Shown piece by piece: positions 28,648 to 37,122 of a DNA stretch of 64,000 nt. The stretch is from Sphingopyxis sp. H073 (GTDB lineage: Bacteria; Pseudomonadota; Alphaproteobacteria; Sphingomonadales; Sphingomonadaceae). Location: assembly GCF_001468395.1 (NCBI RefSeq), contig NZ_LNSG01000009.1:1-64000 (forward strand), read 5' to 3'. The notes below the pieces were generated by a model. That model was not told the origin of the DNA. It did not search any database and saw only the letters and a list, made by a program, of their open reading frames with translations. Made by a program: the position numbers and the translations under genes. Position 1 is the stretch's first letter. Every line of letters begins with the position of its first letter.

Positions 28648-28787
28648 ACGATGGGGAAACTTTCCCGAATATTTAGGAATATGCCAGTCGAATGGAATTG
28701 TTCGCGTTGGACCTGAATGTAAATTCGGTCTTGAAATTATCATTTTCTACCTCGAACGTCAGCGCTGTTCACGATCTCACGTTATCA

Positions 28788-30518
28788 TCACAGCCCCATA
28801 CCCCGGCCTCTGCCCAATGACCAGTCGACATGCCCGTCGCCGCGCATGACGCCGGAGATATGCCGCCCGATATTGCCATCAAGCGAGGGCGACCAGGGGA
28901 CAAGCTGAAACCCCAACCCATCGTCTATCATCGCGAACCGCTCGGAGGAGAGGGTGATGCGCTGTCGGACGGTGCCAGCCACATAGTCACCGGATCGGGA
29001 AGGCTTGTGCGCAAGACCAAGCTCTGCCGCCAGCTTCTCTGCATGGGCGGTGACCTCGCGCTGCTGCAAGCCTTGCAACAGATTGCGCACAAAGACTATG
29101 CGCTGCCCCTGACGGCGGGCAAATCCGGCTTCGACCAGATGTCCGGCACGTGCCTCCATTGCTTGGGTGACCTCGGCCCCAAAGCCGATACCAGCGCGTT
29201 CCAATGCCTGCTGCGATACAAGCTGACGGTCGAGCCATGTGGCGCCGGGTGCCCCAATTTGCTGCGCCAGATTCATATCGGATCGCACCGCTAGGACGAT
29301 GCGCGCACGGCCACGCCGATCCTCAAAATGGCGCAGCTCGACGATCGCTCCGCTGGGCGCGTCACCTGTCGCTTCGATGTTGGGGAATACGATATGATGG
29401 GTGCGCCCATCCATGCCGTCAATGATGGTATATGCGCTCCCCTTGAGCTCATCATGCAAACCGCGCTCGACCAGTCGTCCAATGATCGGTTTTCCCGGCT
29501 GGGCGTCGAGAACAAAGCGTTCGGTCGCGCGCTCGATGTGCCGTTCTTTAATCGCGCGATGCATGCGTTTGATGATGTCATTTCTTATCCCAAGATCGCG
29601 CAAAGTTGCTTCAGCATTCTCGTGGAGCGACCAGCACCCTGAGCCAAGCTGATCGGCAAGACCGAAACCTTCGAGTTTGCGCAGCCGCCCAATCTTTAAC
29701 GCATGGATATCGAGGGGCTGCCCATCCGCCGCTGGAACCATATCGATGAACCCATCGCGTCTCATCGATCGGGCAAGGTCACGATCAAGATCGGTCCATC
29801 GTTCCGCTTCGACCTGCCGTTCCAATGCATGACGGATTTCCAGATCGGTGCGAAGACCCAGTTCCTGGGTAATCAGATTCAGGGCACGGGCGCGCATGCC
29901 GTTGCTGATATAGTCGCGGGCGATAACCAGATCGCGGCCATCTTCGGCAACGCCGCGCACGACAATATGGATGTGCGGATGCTGGGTATCCCAATGATCA
30001 GTGGCGGCCCAGTCGAGCGAGGTGCCGAGGTCCTTTTCCATCTGCCCCATCAGATTGCGGGTAAAACTTTTGAGGTCGGCCATCTCGACCGCGTCTTCAG
30101 GCGAGACAATGAACCGAAAATGGTGACGGTCATGCTCGCAGCGCGCCGCAAATTGGTTACGATCGACGTCGTCACCGCTCGGCCCAAACAACTCGCCGTG
30201 ATCCTGATCGCGGCTGACCCCGTCGCGCTGGATGTAGGAGAGATGGGCAGCCAATGAACTGCGCCCATGATGGCGCACGACACGGGCCTTGACGACGGCT
30301 ATGCGTGACCTGTTTGTCAGGCGATGGAGTGCACGGACACTGGCAACCCGGCCGCGCCCGAAGGTCGATCGTTTGGGGCTGGTGATCTTACCGACACGCG
30401 ATATGCGCCCGCCTGCGCGTTGGGCCGCTTTGAGCACCTGGTTGATCGCCGGTTGATTGCGTTCGCCGCCAGAGGAACGGATGCGCCCAGGTTTCAGCCG
30501 AAAATCATCGTCCATCAT
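28788..30518 (-). CDS. rlxS: Relaxase/mobilisation nuclease, VirD2-like with DUF3363 (RlxS type)
   Basis: The relaxase nicks oriT and pilots the transferred strand. The ~576-residue protein has an N-terminal basic region, a candidate catalytic Tyr segment (AAHLSYIQRDGVSR), the metal-binding histidine motif (HPHIHIVVRGVAEDG) and a long C-terminal DUF3363 region. I use ATG 30518, preceded by AGGTGA, and not the ATG-less extension from 30545. It lies downstream of traF and the transglycosylase gene, the order known from ICEMlSym R7A. The active-site motifs look intact. Confidence 0.93.
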   Translation of the reverse strand: MMDDDFRLKPGRIRSSGGERNQPAINQVLKAAQRAGGRISRVGKITSPKRSTFGRGRVASVRALHRLTNRSRIAVVKARVVRHHGRSSLAAHLSYIQRDGVSRDQDHGELFGPSGDDVDRNQFAARCEHDRHHFRFIVSPEDAVEMADLKSFTRNLMGQMEKDLGTSLDWAATDHWDTQHPHIHIVVRGVAEDGRDLVIARDYISNGMRARALNLITQELGLRTDLEIRHALERQVEAERWTDLDRDLARSMRRDGFIDMVPAADGQPLDIHALKIGRLRKLEGFGLADQLGSGCWSLHENAEATLRDLGIRNDIIKRMHRAIKERHIERATERFVLDAQPGKPIIGRLVERGLHDELKGSAYTIIDGMDGRTHHIVFPNIEATGDAPSGAIVELRHFEDRRGRARIVLAVRSDMNLAQQIGAPGATWLDRQLVSQQALERAGIGFGAEVTQAMEARAGHLVEAGFARRQGQRIVFVRNLLQGLQQREVTAHAEKLAAELGLAHKPSRSGDYVAGTVRQRITLSSERFAMIDDGLGFQLVPWSPSLDGNIGRHISGVMRGDGHVDWSLGRGRGMGL

Positions 30519-30777
30519 GACAATTTCACCTACACATCGCGGCAATGGCGCATAGTTCCGTGAGATTTACTGGCCATCCACATCGCGCCCAAAATGCGCA
30601 CCTTAAAATTCCCACGCAAAAAGCCTTGGGAAACAAGGCTCCGACCGGGCCAGGAGTGCATCGCACCTCGCAGCCTTTTATCTCGCCCTCCCAAATCCCA
30701 CCCTAATTTCAAAACTTGCAAACCTCTCCACGGTCGCAAAATTTGCGCTGGCGTCTGATACCATGCGCCAGAGCCGC
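30519..30777. other. Palindrome-rich gap upstream of the relaxase, candidate oriT
   Basis: Three dyads are visible: a 7-bp stem with 5-base loop (30622-30640, AGCCTTG/CAAGGCT), an odd palindrome CGCAAA-A-TTTGCG (30735-30747), and CTGGCG/CGCCAG (30748-30771). On the minus strand the first is followed by a T-run, so it could equally be a terminator after the transglycosylase gene. I found no recognisable nic consensus. Confidence 0.4.
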
Positions 30778-31521
30778 TCATGGGCGTTGGGAGCCGGAAA
30801 GCGGGACGAACAGGCCGGTTGAGGGGGCGTTCAAGAGCGTTCTCGTGGGCGGCGAGGGGGCAGCGGAAGTGGCGCCGATCTGCGGTTGGACTGCAACGTC
30901 TATTTTGCCTTCGGTGCTTGAATCCTGCGTTTCAAACTGCCGGGCAAACAGCGCGGCGCGTGTCCAGCGGGTGCGCGTGGCTGGTAACGGCGATGCGCTT
31001 GGCACGGCAGCGCTGCCGCCAATCATCGGCATCAGCTTTGCAATGTAAGCGATGGTTTCTGACGGCAAAGGACGACCGCGCAGGAGATAGTCTTCATAGC
31101 GTCCCGGCCCTGCATTATAGGCAGCGAGCATGCCGGTTTGCCCGTAGCGATCATGCATTTCGCGAAGATAGGCGGCACCCGCCATGATATTGTCTTTCAC
31201 GTCATATGGATCGGTCCCGAGGTCATAGCGGTCGCGTATTAAGCCCCAAGTCGCTGGCATAAGTTGCATCAGTCCTATGGCGCCAGCCGACGATGTGGCG
31301 CGTATGCGGCCTGCGCTTTCGACGCGCATCACCGCCCAAATCCAGTGTTCTGGAATGCCGAACCGTTGCGCGGCGCGTGTGACATGGATATCGACCGATA
31401 GACCGGATTGCGTTGCGGCTGGAGATATTTGAGCCAACGCCGGAGGCGGCCCCAATAGTGTCAGTGCCGCGATTCCCCATGGCCATCGAAGGGCAGGGCG
31501 ATACCTCGTTTTGACGGTCAT
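30778..31521 (-). CDS. Lytic transglycosylase, VirB1/TrbN-like
   Basis: A 247-residue SLT-domain protein with a signal peptide (WGIAALTLLGPPPALA), the catalytic Glu in AVMRVESAGRIR, the GLMQLMPATWGLI motif and the AYNAGPGRYEDYL motif. It would open peptidoglycan for assembly of the Trb channel. Its ATG overlaps the traF stop (ATGA). A low-complexity Pro/Ser C-terminal tail follows the catalytic domain. Confidence 0.93.
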   Translation of the reverse strand: MTVKTRYRPALRWPWGIAALTLLGPPPALAQISPAATQSGLSVDIHVTRAAQRFGIPEHWIWAVMRVESAGRIRATSSAGAIGLMQLMPATWGLIRDRYDLGTDPYDVKDNIMAGAAYLREMHDRYGQTGMLAAYNAGPGRYEDYLLRGRPLPSETIAYIAKLMPMIGGSAAVPSASPLPATRTRWTRAALFARQFETQDSSTEGKIDVAVQPQIGATSAAPSPPTRTLLNAPSTGLFVPLSGSQRP

Positions 31522-32045
31522 GGCTTTGCGTCCGATACCAACGCGCGCACGAACAGTGGCCGCGCTTCGCCGATCATCCGGGCGACAGGCAAAGGGCCAA
31601 AATAGCGGCTATCGAGGCTGTCGGGGATGGACGCATTGAGCAGAAAGAGTTCGCCCGGATGGAGCCGCCTGCATCCGCTCCATTGGGGCATGGATCGGTC
31701 GTGACTGTCATGCAATTTGGCTATTGCAACGAACTTGCCATCGATCATGACACGGACGCCATGGCGGCAAACTTTCTGTCCCGCTTTGGCAGCGACATGC
31801 TTGAGCAGGGGAATGCCCAGCGGCACATAATGGCGCGTCGCTATCCAGCGTGCGAGCGTTTCGGGCGGCAGGATCGCCACCAGTTCTCCGACAGCCGGAT
31901 CGTGGGCGGGATGGATCGCATAAAGTCCAACGGGCGCACTGGCGCTGGCATTCCACAGCAAGCGCGGTGCTGGATTTATGAGCGTGATGATGACGATGAT
32001 GAGCACAGCAAAATAGCTCGTCAGCACATACGCAAGGCGGCTCAT
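31518..32045 (-). CDS. traF: TraF, S26-family signal peptidase/pilin cyclase
   Basis: A ~175-residue inner-membrane protease. One membrane helix (VLTSYFAVLIIVIITLINP) precedes the S26 catalytic region, with Ser in ASASAPVGLYAI and Lys in IPLLKHVAAKAG. In IncP plasmids TraF matures and cyclises the TrbC pilin, whose gene is at 19072. The ATG at 32045 overlaps the DUF2840 stop; the longer frame upstream is ignored. Confidence 0.92.
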   Translation of the reverse strand: MSRLAYVLTSYFAVLIIVIITLINPAPRLLWNASASAPVGLYAIHPAHDPAVGELVAILPPETLARWIATRHYVPLGIPLLKHVAAKAGQKVCRHGVRVMIDGKFVAIAKLHDSHDRSMPQWSGCRRLHPGELFLLNASIPDSLDSRYFGPLPVARMIGEARPLFVRALVSDAKP

Positions 32046-32542
32046 AGTCCTGCCTTCCGCCGCTTTTCCCAGGCGATATGGCGGTCCATCGTATAGATGC
32101 GCGGCTGCAGTCCCGCTGTTATGCGCTGGTGGACATGCCGCCAGTGATCGGGCGATGCGTCGCATGGATCGATGCCGGCGGCCTCGACCACATCGATCGC
32201 ACGCAGCACCTGTCCGACCTTCGGCCAGCCCGACAGCTCAAGCAGGCTTTCACCGCCCGGATCAACGTCGGGGCAGGTTGTGAAGGGTTCGCTCGGGTTT
32301 ACGGCGCGCAGGATATCGATCGCCGAAAAGATCGTGCCATAGTCGTTAGCATCCCAGCGAATGAGCGCAAAAACACTGTTCGGACGGAGATATTTGATGC
32401 TTTGCGACCGACTGATGATCTGCTCATTGACGACGCGGCCAAAGCGCAGCCAGTGCTCGCGCTTCTTCTCCACCCAGGTGACATGCACGCGCGTCAGAGC
32501 GTGCTGATGTCTGGTGGATGGGGTACCGGACGCCCGCATCAT
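32042..32542 (-). CDS. DUF2840 family protein
   Basis: About 166 residues, with the core ALTRVHVTWVEKKREHWLRF followed by VNEQIISRSQSIKYLRPNSV that I associate with DUF2840, always found beside traF in this ICE class. Function is unknown. Two adjacent Met codons (32542 and 32539) are possible starts; neither has a strong ribosome site. The stop overlaps traF. The upstream gap holds iteron-like repeats where related elements often carry a parA gene. Confidence 0.82.
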   Translation of the reverse strand: MMRASGTPSTRHQHALTRVHVTWVEKKREHWLRFGRVVNEQIISRSQSIKYLRPNSVFALIRWDANDYGTIFSAIDILRAVNPSEPFTTCPDVDPGGESLLELSGWPKVGQVLRAIDVVEAAGIDPCDASPDHWRHVHQRITAGLQPRIYTMDRHIAWEKRRKAGL

Positions 32543-32657
32543 GGGACGACCGTCCGAAGAAGGCAGTGGCCTTGTCCGAAATTTCCGCATTGAGCAAAGC
32601 GAACGACAGTGTCGCGATGCTGGCCCCATGCGCCCGCTGCCGCGCCAAGCGTTAGCA

Positions 32658-32674
32658 AGAATCCGAAGGATTCT
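32658..32674. repeat. Perfect hairpin in the repA-DUF2840 gap
   Basis: AGAATCC and GGATTCT pair around a 3-base loop. Copies of GTTAGC flank it on either side (32651-32656 and 32677-32682). It lies about 60 bases from the iteron-like repeats and may be part of a replication origin. Confidence 0.5.
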
Positions 32675-32734
32675 GTGTTAGCATTGTTAAGCGCTCTGGA
32701 ACTCCAGCATTTATGCGGGTTTGAGGGCGATTTC

Positions 32735-32820
32735 GGTTCCTGATAGGACGAGCCTTGGGTTCCCGATAGGACGACTCCGCCGGTTCCTGATAGGACGAGC
32801 GTCATGACCGGTTATCCACA
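32735..32820. repeat. Three iteron-like repeats plus a DnaA box (candidate oriV)
   Basis: The 19-base unit GGTTCCTGATAGGACGAGC occurs at 32735 and 32782, and a near copy at 32758, giving 23- and 24-base periods, close to two helical turns. A consensus DnaA box TTATCCACA lies at 32812-32820, overlapping the last codons of repA. Iterons beside an initiator gene with a DnaA box are the usual layout of a plasmid origin. Confidence 0.7.
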
Positions 32821-33695
32821 GCTTTTGCACGAGTGCGGGTGCCTATCCGCTGCAGCGCCAGATCGTAGAGATCCGGATTGGTTGCGACAAAGTTCAGCCG
32901 CTCATGACCGAAGCTGCGCTCGATGGCGAGGCGATATCCGGGAAGTGACTGGCGCGTGGCGATCGCGCGCAGCTCATAGGCGAAGCGTTTGAGCGGTGAG
33001 AGCGCGCCGGACTTGAGATGGAGATGCGCAACATCGAAGCTCCAACCACCGCTTTGCCTGCCGCCATGTTTGCGCACAATGCGGTAGAGCCAGCGCTCTA
33101 GCCCGCCGGTCAGCGCAAAATAAGCGCGGTCGATGGTGAGCACCAATGCCTGATCGATGACTGCGGCATAGAACCAGTCGGGCAGGATGAGTTCGATCCC
33201 CAACGGGCGGCCATCACTGTCGAGCCGCTCCTGCCATTCGTTGATCCAGGAAAAGCGATGACGGCGCCGCTGATGCTCCTGCCGCAGCGACGTAGCCACA
33301 CTGGTCGATTGCAGCCGGTCCAATGCAGCTTTCAGCCGATCATAATTGTCACGACTGGTGCCGCGCCCGATGAACGTCAATATCTCGTGCGGGGTAGTGG
33401 CAATCAACCGCGAGGTCGCGCGGCCTTTGTCTCGCGCTTCGACGATCTGGCTTGCTGCCCAGATCAGGATGTCAGCATCCCATATGCTCGCCATGCCATG
33501 TTCGGGCGTGGCTTCGACCTGGATTGTGACATTCCCCATGCGGAAATCGATCGGCCGGATGCGCTTGGTCTTGGCGAGACTGAAGAAGGGCCAGGCCATC
33601 AGATCCTGCGCGTCACGCGGTGCGATATCGCCGGGGACAGAGCGGAACAGTTCCAGCTGCGTTCGGCTTGGTGGTGAAGAAAGATGCGCTTGCAT
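32802..33695 (-). CDS. repA: Replication initiator protein RepA
   Basis: A ~297-residue initiator of the RPA type found on alphaproteobacterial ICEs and plasmids. Recognisable parts are DIAPRDAQDLMAWPFFSLAK, KTKRIRPIDFRMGNVTIQVE and the DWFYAAVIDQALVLTIDRAY winged-helix region. Start ATG 33695 follows the rdfS stop by 5 bases, so they are co-transcribed. The gene ends in a DnaA box and abuts three iterons. It likely permits replication of the excised circle. Confidence 0.9.
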   Translation of the reverse strand: MQAHLSSPPSRTQLELFRSVPGDIAPRDAQDLMAWPFFSLAKTKRIRPIDFRMGNVTIQVEATPEHGMASIWDADILIWAASQIVEARDKGRATSRLIATTPHEILTFIGRGTSRDNYDRLKAALDRLQSTSVATSLRQEHQRRRHRFSWINEWQERLDSDGRPLGIELILPDWFYAAVIDQALVLTIDRAYFALTGGLERWLYRIVRKHGGRQSGGWSFDVAHLHLKSGALSPLKRFAYELRAIATRQSLPGYRLAIERSFGHERLNFVATNPDLYDLALQRIGTRTRAKAVDNRS

Positions 33696-33700
33696 GATGG

Positions 33701-33967
33701 TCACCGCCGCACCGGTGCTGGCGCGAGGCGCTTTGCCGGGTGCACGGTCCCGCTGCCGGGATCGGAGGTCGAACGGCGTGTTCCCAATGCTGCCCAGGCT
33801 TCGAGGTCGTCGATGGCATAGACAATCCGCCCGCCGAGTTTGCGGAACACGGGACCGGTGCCATAGCAACGATGCTTTTCGAGCGTGCGCGCCGAAAGGC
33901 CGAGATGGACGGCGGCATCGGGGGTTTTGAGGTACCGCGCCGTAGCTGCGGGGGTGAAATGATCCAA
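33701..33967 (-). CDS. RdfS-like excisionase (AlpA/MerR-type helix-turn-helix)
   Basis: An 88-residue protein with a winged-helix region TPDAAVHLGLSARTLEKHRC, then GPVFRKLGGRIVYAIDDLEA. In Mesorhizobium ICEs the matching gene, rdfS, encodes the recombination directionality factor that drives excision, and lies upstream of the traF and relaxase genes as here. I use the TTG at 33967, which has AGGAG 7 bases upstream, and not the TTG at 34027, which lacks one. Confidence 0.8.
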   Translation of the reverse strand: MDHFTPAATARYLKTPDAAVHLGLSARTLEKHRCYGTGPVFRKLGGRIVYAIDDLEAWAALGTRRSTSDPGSGTVHPAKRLAPAPVRR

Positions 33968-34099
33968 TGGGTGTCTCCTGATAGGCGCTGCAAAGGGCAG
34001 CGAACAGGAGGGCAGGATCGGGGACAAGCGTGGTTGAAAGAATGGACGGTGTCAGGGGAGGACGATAGCGTCCCGATCCTGTGGCTCAGTCAGCGGGAA

Positions 34100-34876
34100 T
34101 CACTCACCTCGCAACAGGCTCAAATAGCCGCCATAGATGAGCTTGCGCGCGTCGCTGAGCCAGCGCCCGATCTGGCGGCGCTGACGCGAGTCCGACCATA
34201 AGGCCGCGCCATAGGAGGCGACCCTGGCATCGATCAGCACAGCTGCCAGTTCGCGCGCACTCGCGCCGCTTGCACGCCCGTCCCAGGCGCGCAGCATGAC
34301 GAGCAGGCGTTGCTGCTTAAGATGGGTGAGCAACAGCGGGGGCGGTCCGCAGGCGAGACCCGATATATGCCGCCGCAAGCGCTCCGTGGCAGCCAGGCGG
34401 ACATGCAGATCGCGGTCGAGCGGGAGCTGGAGTCCGAGCGGCCCATCGTTGCCGCATGAAAGTGTGACCCGGATATCGCCCGCTGCATTGGCCAGTATCA
34501 GGTGTTGGATGTCACCGCATTGCAGACAATGATGCGGGAGACCGAGATTAGCTGGCGTGATGCTGTCATGTGGAGAGGGCGATGCGGGGGTATCGGTCAA
34601 CTCCAGCGTCACCGGTGACAGTGCGGGCTGAACGTGGATGCGGCTCATATCGTGGGGGGCATTTGGGTCGACCGGGTAGGACAGTCCCCATGAGGCGATC
34701 AGCCAGGTGGTGACGTCGTCAGCGGTTGTGATCCCCGATTCGACATCGCCGAGCGCAGCGGCATATTCCGCCTGAAAATTCTCATTGCGTGCGAGATAGC
34801 GCATAGCAATTTCATGGCGCTGTAAAGCATGTGCGGGCGCGTCGACAGGCTCGCGCCAGTTTCTGGTCACGGACAT
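34100..34876 (-). CDS. FseA-like activator (DUF6499 + DUF2285)
   Basis: A 258-residue protein. The N-terminal part (NWREPVD, then MRYLARNENFQAEYAAALGD) resembles DUF6499. The C-terminal part (LLLTHLKQQRLLVMLRAWDG to RKLIYGGYLSLL) is DUF2285. In ICEMlSym R7A the FseA activator of rdfS is made by joining two such open frames through ribosomal frameshifting; here both domains are in one continuous frame. It lies directly upstream of the rdfS-like gene on the same strand, consistent with activating it. ATG 34876 is preferred over the extension to 34936. Confidence 0.8.
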   Translation of the reverse strand: MSVTRNWREPVDAPAHALQRHEIAMRYLARNENFQAEYAAALGDVESGITTADDVTTWLIASWGLSYPVDPNAPHDMSRIHVQPALSPVTLELTDTPASPSPHDSITPANLGLPHHCLQCGDIQHLILANAAGDIRVTLSCGNDGPLGLQLPLDRDLHVRLAATERLRRHISGLACGPPPLLLTHLKQQRLLVMLRAWDGRASGASARELAAVLIDARVASYGAALWSDSRQRRQIGRWLSDARKLIYGGYLSLLRGE

Positions 34877-35047
34877 AACAGTCTCGCTGATTATCGAGAT
34901 TATAGCCTGCAGTATCCAGGGCAGGCGCGGAAGCACCGCCGTATTTGCGCGTGCTGTTGTGGGTACGTGAAAAGTAACTTTCCCTATTAACCGTTCCCGT
35001 TTTTCCTTCTCAAAAGTCGATCCGATACGGAGAGCTACGGAAACTGT

Positions 35048-35296
35048 TCAGAGCAGCTTGCGATAGCCAATTTGCGTCATCCAGCGCGCGCGGGCGAGAT
35101 GACTGTCATGCATGTGCTTTGCGCGCGCGGTCTCCACTTCGGGATCGATCTCGAAGATCAATCTAACCACCTCTTTCCAATCGGCTTTTTCCGCATCGGC
35201 GTCGAGCAGGCGCCAATAGGCATCGTGATGGGCTTCGTCATAGGCGGTGATCGCATCGCCATCCGGCGGTGCGTCGAGGAATTGCGATTTGGCCAT
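35048..35296 (-). CDS. QseM-like small DUF2285-type protein
   Basis: An 82-residue protein with AITAYDEAHHDAYWRLLDAD, then DWKEVVRLIFEIDPEVETAR and a C-terminal HLARARWMTQIGYRKLL that mirrors the end of DUF2285. Size, sequence style and position match the QseM antiactivator, which in R7A blocks FseA and the quorum regulator. It is divergent from a small XRE gene, as qseM is from qseC. Confidence 0.75.
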   Translation of the reverse strand: MAKSQFLDAPPDGDAITAYDEAHHDAYWRLLDADAEKADWKEVVRLIFEIDPEVETARAKHMHDSHLARARWMTQIGYRKLL

Positions 35297-35539
35297 TATA
35301 CTTGTCTGTCTTTCTGGCTTGCGACCGCGCTATCCTAGCATGATTCGTCACCAAAATGGAGCGATTGCAGCGCATTCTCGTTATCCGCTCATAGCTATAG
35401 CGAGGTCATACATTTGGGATAAGCTGTTTCTCGGCTATGTCGTTTCGCATCATGTGTTGGAAGGTCGGGCATCATCAAATTCCACGATGTAGAGAATACT
35501 CCGTGGTTGAATGCTCGACAAGACTTCTTTCTCCTCGTC
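35297..35539. promoter_or_regulatory. Divergent control region between qseM-like and qseC-like genes
   Basis: The 243-base gap must hold promoters for both divergent genes. A weak dyad, CCACG (35482-35486) with CGTGG (35502-35506), lies 34 bases before the XRE start and could be an operator. In R7A QseC binds operators in this position and sets a bistable switch. Confidence 0.45.
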
Positions 35540-35794
35540 ATGGAGATACGCGATATCCTGGCGGACAATCTGAAGGCGACCCGCAAGCGCAAGGGTATGT
35601 CGCAAGAGGAGCTGGCGCATCAGGCCGAGATCGACCGCACCTATATCAGCGCGCTCGAGCGTTGCATCTATGGCGCGACCATCGATGTGGTCGATCGGCT
35701 GGCAAAGGTGTTGGGGGTAACTGCGGCGCAGCTTCTGACGGCGCGCGGCGAAACAGACGAAAAGCCCCGCCCGGCGAAGCCGGACGGGGCGTGA
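35540..35794 (+). CDS. QseC-like XRE helix-turn-helix regulator
   Basis: An 84-residue Cro/CI-type protein: LADNLKATRKRKGMSQEELA, then HQAEIDRTYISALERCIYGA and DVVDRLAKVLGVTAAQLLTA. I start at ATG 35540; the frame from 35507 is an extension with no domain. It faces the qseM-like gene and converges on the DUF736 gene, only 7 bases from its stop. By analogy with QseC it represses the antiactivator and so licenses excision. Confidence 0.82.
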   Translation: MEIRDILADNLKATRKRKGMSQEELAHQAEIDRTYISALERCIYGATIDVVDRLAKVLGVTAAQLLTARGETDEKPRPAKPDGA

Positions 35795-35801
35795 TCCTTG
35801 C

Positions 35802-36122
35802 TCAGTCGGCGTTCGACTTGCGGGCACGCGACCAGATGAGGTTGTAGCTGCCGTCTTCGTCGTCGAACAGATTGGCGAAGATCGGGGCGGTGAAACTCGG
35901 ATCATCGAGCTTGAGCGAGAGATAGTCGCGGCCTTCGCTCGAGCGCTTGGTCCAGGCGGCGCCGATTTCCGCGCGGCCGACAAAGACCCGGTGCGAGGGA
36001 GCGTTGTCATTGCCCTGCGTGTCTTCGGGAACGATGCGGACATTCTTGGTCTGCACGCTCATCGTGACGATTTCGCCCTGATAGTCATTGCCGGTTTTCT
36101 TGAAGGTGCCGATATTTGCCAT
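35802..36122 (-). CDS. DUF736 family protein
   Basis: A 106-residue protein starting MANIGTFKKTGNDYQGEIVT and ending with DDPSFTAPIFANLFDDEDGS plus a short basic tail, a clear DUF736 match. These proteins are hallmark genes of alphaproteobacterial ICEs and plasmids. The function is not established, although a single-strand DNA-binding-like role has been suggested by size and fold. A GGAGAC ribosome site precedes ATG 36122. A palindrome-rich 580-base gap lies upstream. Confidence 0.92.
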   Translation of the reverse strand: MANIGTFKKTGNDYQGEIVTMSVQTKNVRIVPEDTQGNDNAPSHRVFVGRAEIGAAWTKRSSEGRDYLSLKLDDPSFTAPIFANLFDDEDGSYNLIWSRARKSNAD

Positions 36123-36705
36123 GTGAAGTCTCCTTGGGTTGTTCGAACCCGCGCCCATCGCGGTCTCGATGGCAGGTCCAGGGCAGGAACACAGGACCGC
36201 CGCACCCCCCGGGCCGAAGCACAAGCGGAGGATGGCACGGCGCAGAGTTTCTTGGCTCGCGAGGAATGCGCCAGCAGGGGAAGAAACCCTGCAGCCTTGC
36301 CATTGCGGCAAGGGACGTGAGGCAAAGCCGGTTGCTGCCAGGGCAAGCCAGTTAAGAGACGGCATTGGGTCCCGGGAACAGAGCCAAGCAAGTTCAGGCA
36401 GATATCTCGCCCTCATTCACCCGAGTGATGAATATAGCGATCGGCGTGACGATTTTGGGGAAGCCGGACCAGATGACCCTGCCTGCGACACTTGGGGGGC
36501 ATGTGCACCCTTGCTGGGGATCAAGGCTGGGTGAATGCCTCGGCCTGCGTTGACTGCTACATGAAGGCACACCTTCTCGTCCCGCTTGGTCCCGGCTTGC
36601 TCCACCTCTTCGAGTCCGTTGGCGCTTACGGACCAGATACGTTTGAGCTTGCGCCGCCGATCATGTTGACAGAGCCAGTCGGCCATTCCGGCTTGCCGGG
36701 CAGGG
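36123..36705. other. Gap upstream of DUF736 with consecutive hairpins
   Basis: No gene is supported here. Two perfect stem-loops follow each other: GCAGGG with CCCTGC around a 7-base loop (about 36275-36293), then CCTTGCC with GGCAAGG around ATTGC (36295-36313). They may act in DUF736 expression, as protein-binding DNA structures, or in replication of the excised strand. Confidence 0.5.
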
Positions 36706-37122
36706 CTATGCCTGCCGCGCGTCGCCATAATATGGCACCCGGACCCAGGCGAGTGCGCCGAAGCCGAGTGCGGAGGCGCTGGCAAGGAGATACGCAATGC
36801 CATTCGGCTCAGCGAACAACGCCCAGAGGCCCAGCGCGGCATGATAGCCAGCAAAGGCCGCCGGTATCGCGAATAGGAGACCGATCGCTGCAAGTTGAGT
36901 GCGCGAGCGCGCAAGCCCAAGCGCGATGCGCGCGAGCAGCATCGTCAGCAGCGCGGCGCCGAGCCCCGCGGCAATCGAGGCGGCGATGCCATGGCCGGCA
37001 GCACTGGTCCACTGTCCAGCGGTGAGGCCAATGGCGACGGGTAGGGCATAGAGGATAAGGTTGAGCAACAGCAGTCCTATGAGGACAAGGGCTGTGATGG
37101 TAGCAATGGCGGCAAAGATCAT
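36706..37122 (-). CDS. Small integral membrane protein
   Basis: A ~138-residue protein made almost entirely of hydrophobic helices (ATITALVLIGLLLLNLILYA, HGIAASIAAGLGAALLTMLL, and two more). A strong AAGGAGG lies 7 bases before ATG 37122; the long upstream frame is not used. I recognise no family. It lies among ICE accessory genes and might alter the recipient envelope, but nothing in the sequence shows this. Confidence 0.7.
   Translation of the reverse strand: MIFAAIATITALVLIGLLLLNLILYALPVAIGLTAGQWTSAAGHGIAASIAAGLGAALLTMLLARIALGLARSRTQLAAIGLLFAIPAAFAGYHAALGLWALFAEPNGIAYLLASASALGFGALAWVRVPYYGDARQA

Noticed and set aside
28648-28690. GGGAAA/TTTCCC dyad after the NDH-2-like gene as a terminator
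   Set aside because: The loop is only one base and no U-tract follows, so it would not form a stable RNA hairpin.
36417-36920. 167-residue minus-strand frame overlapping the membrane protein gene
   Set aside because: It overlaps a membrane protein with a strong ribosome site and shows low-complexity translation only, so it is a shadow.
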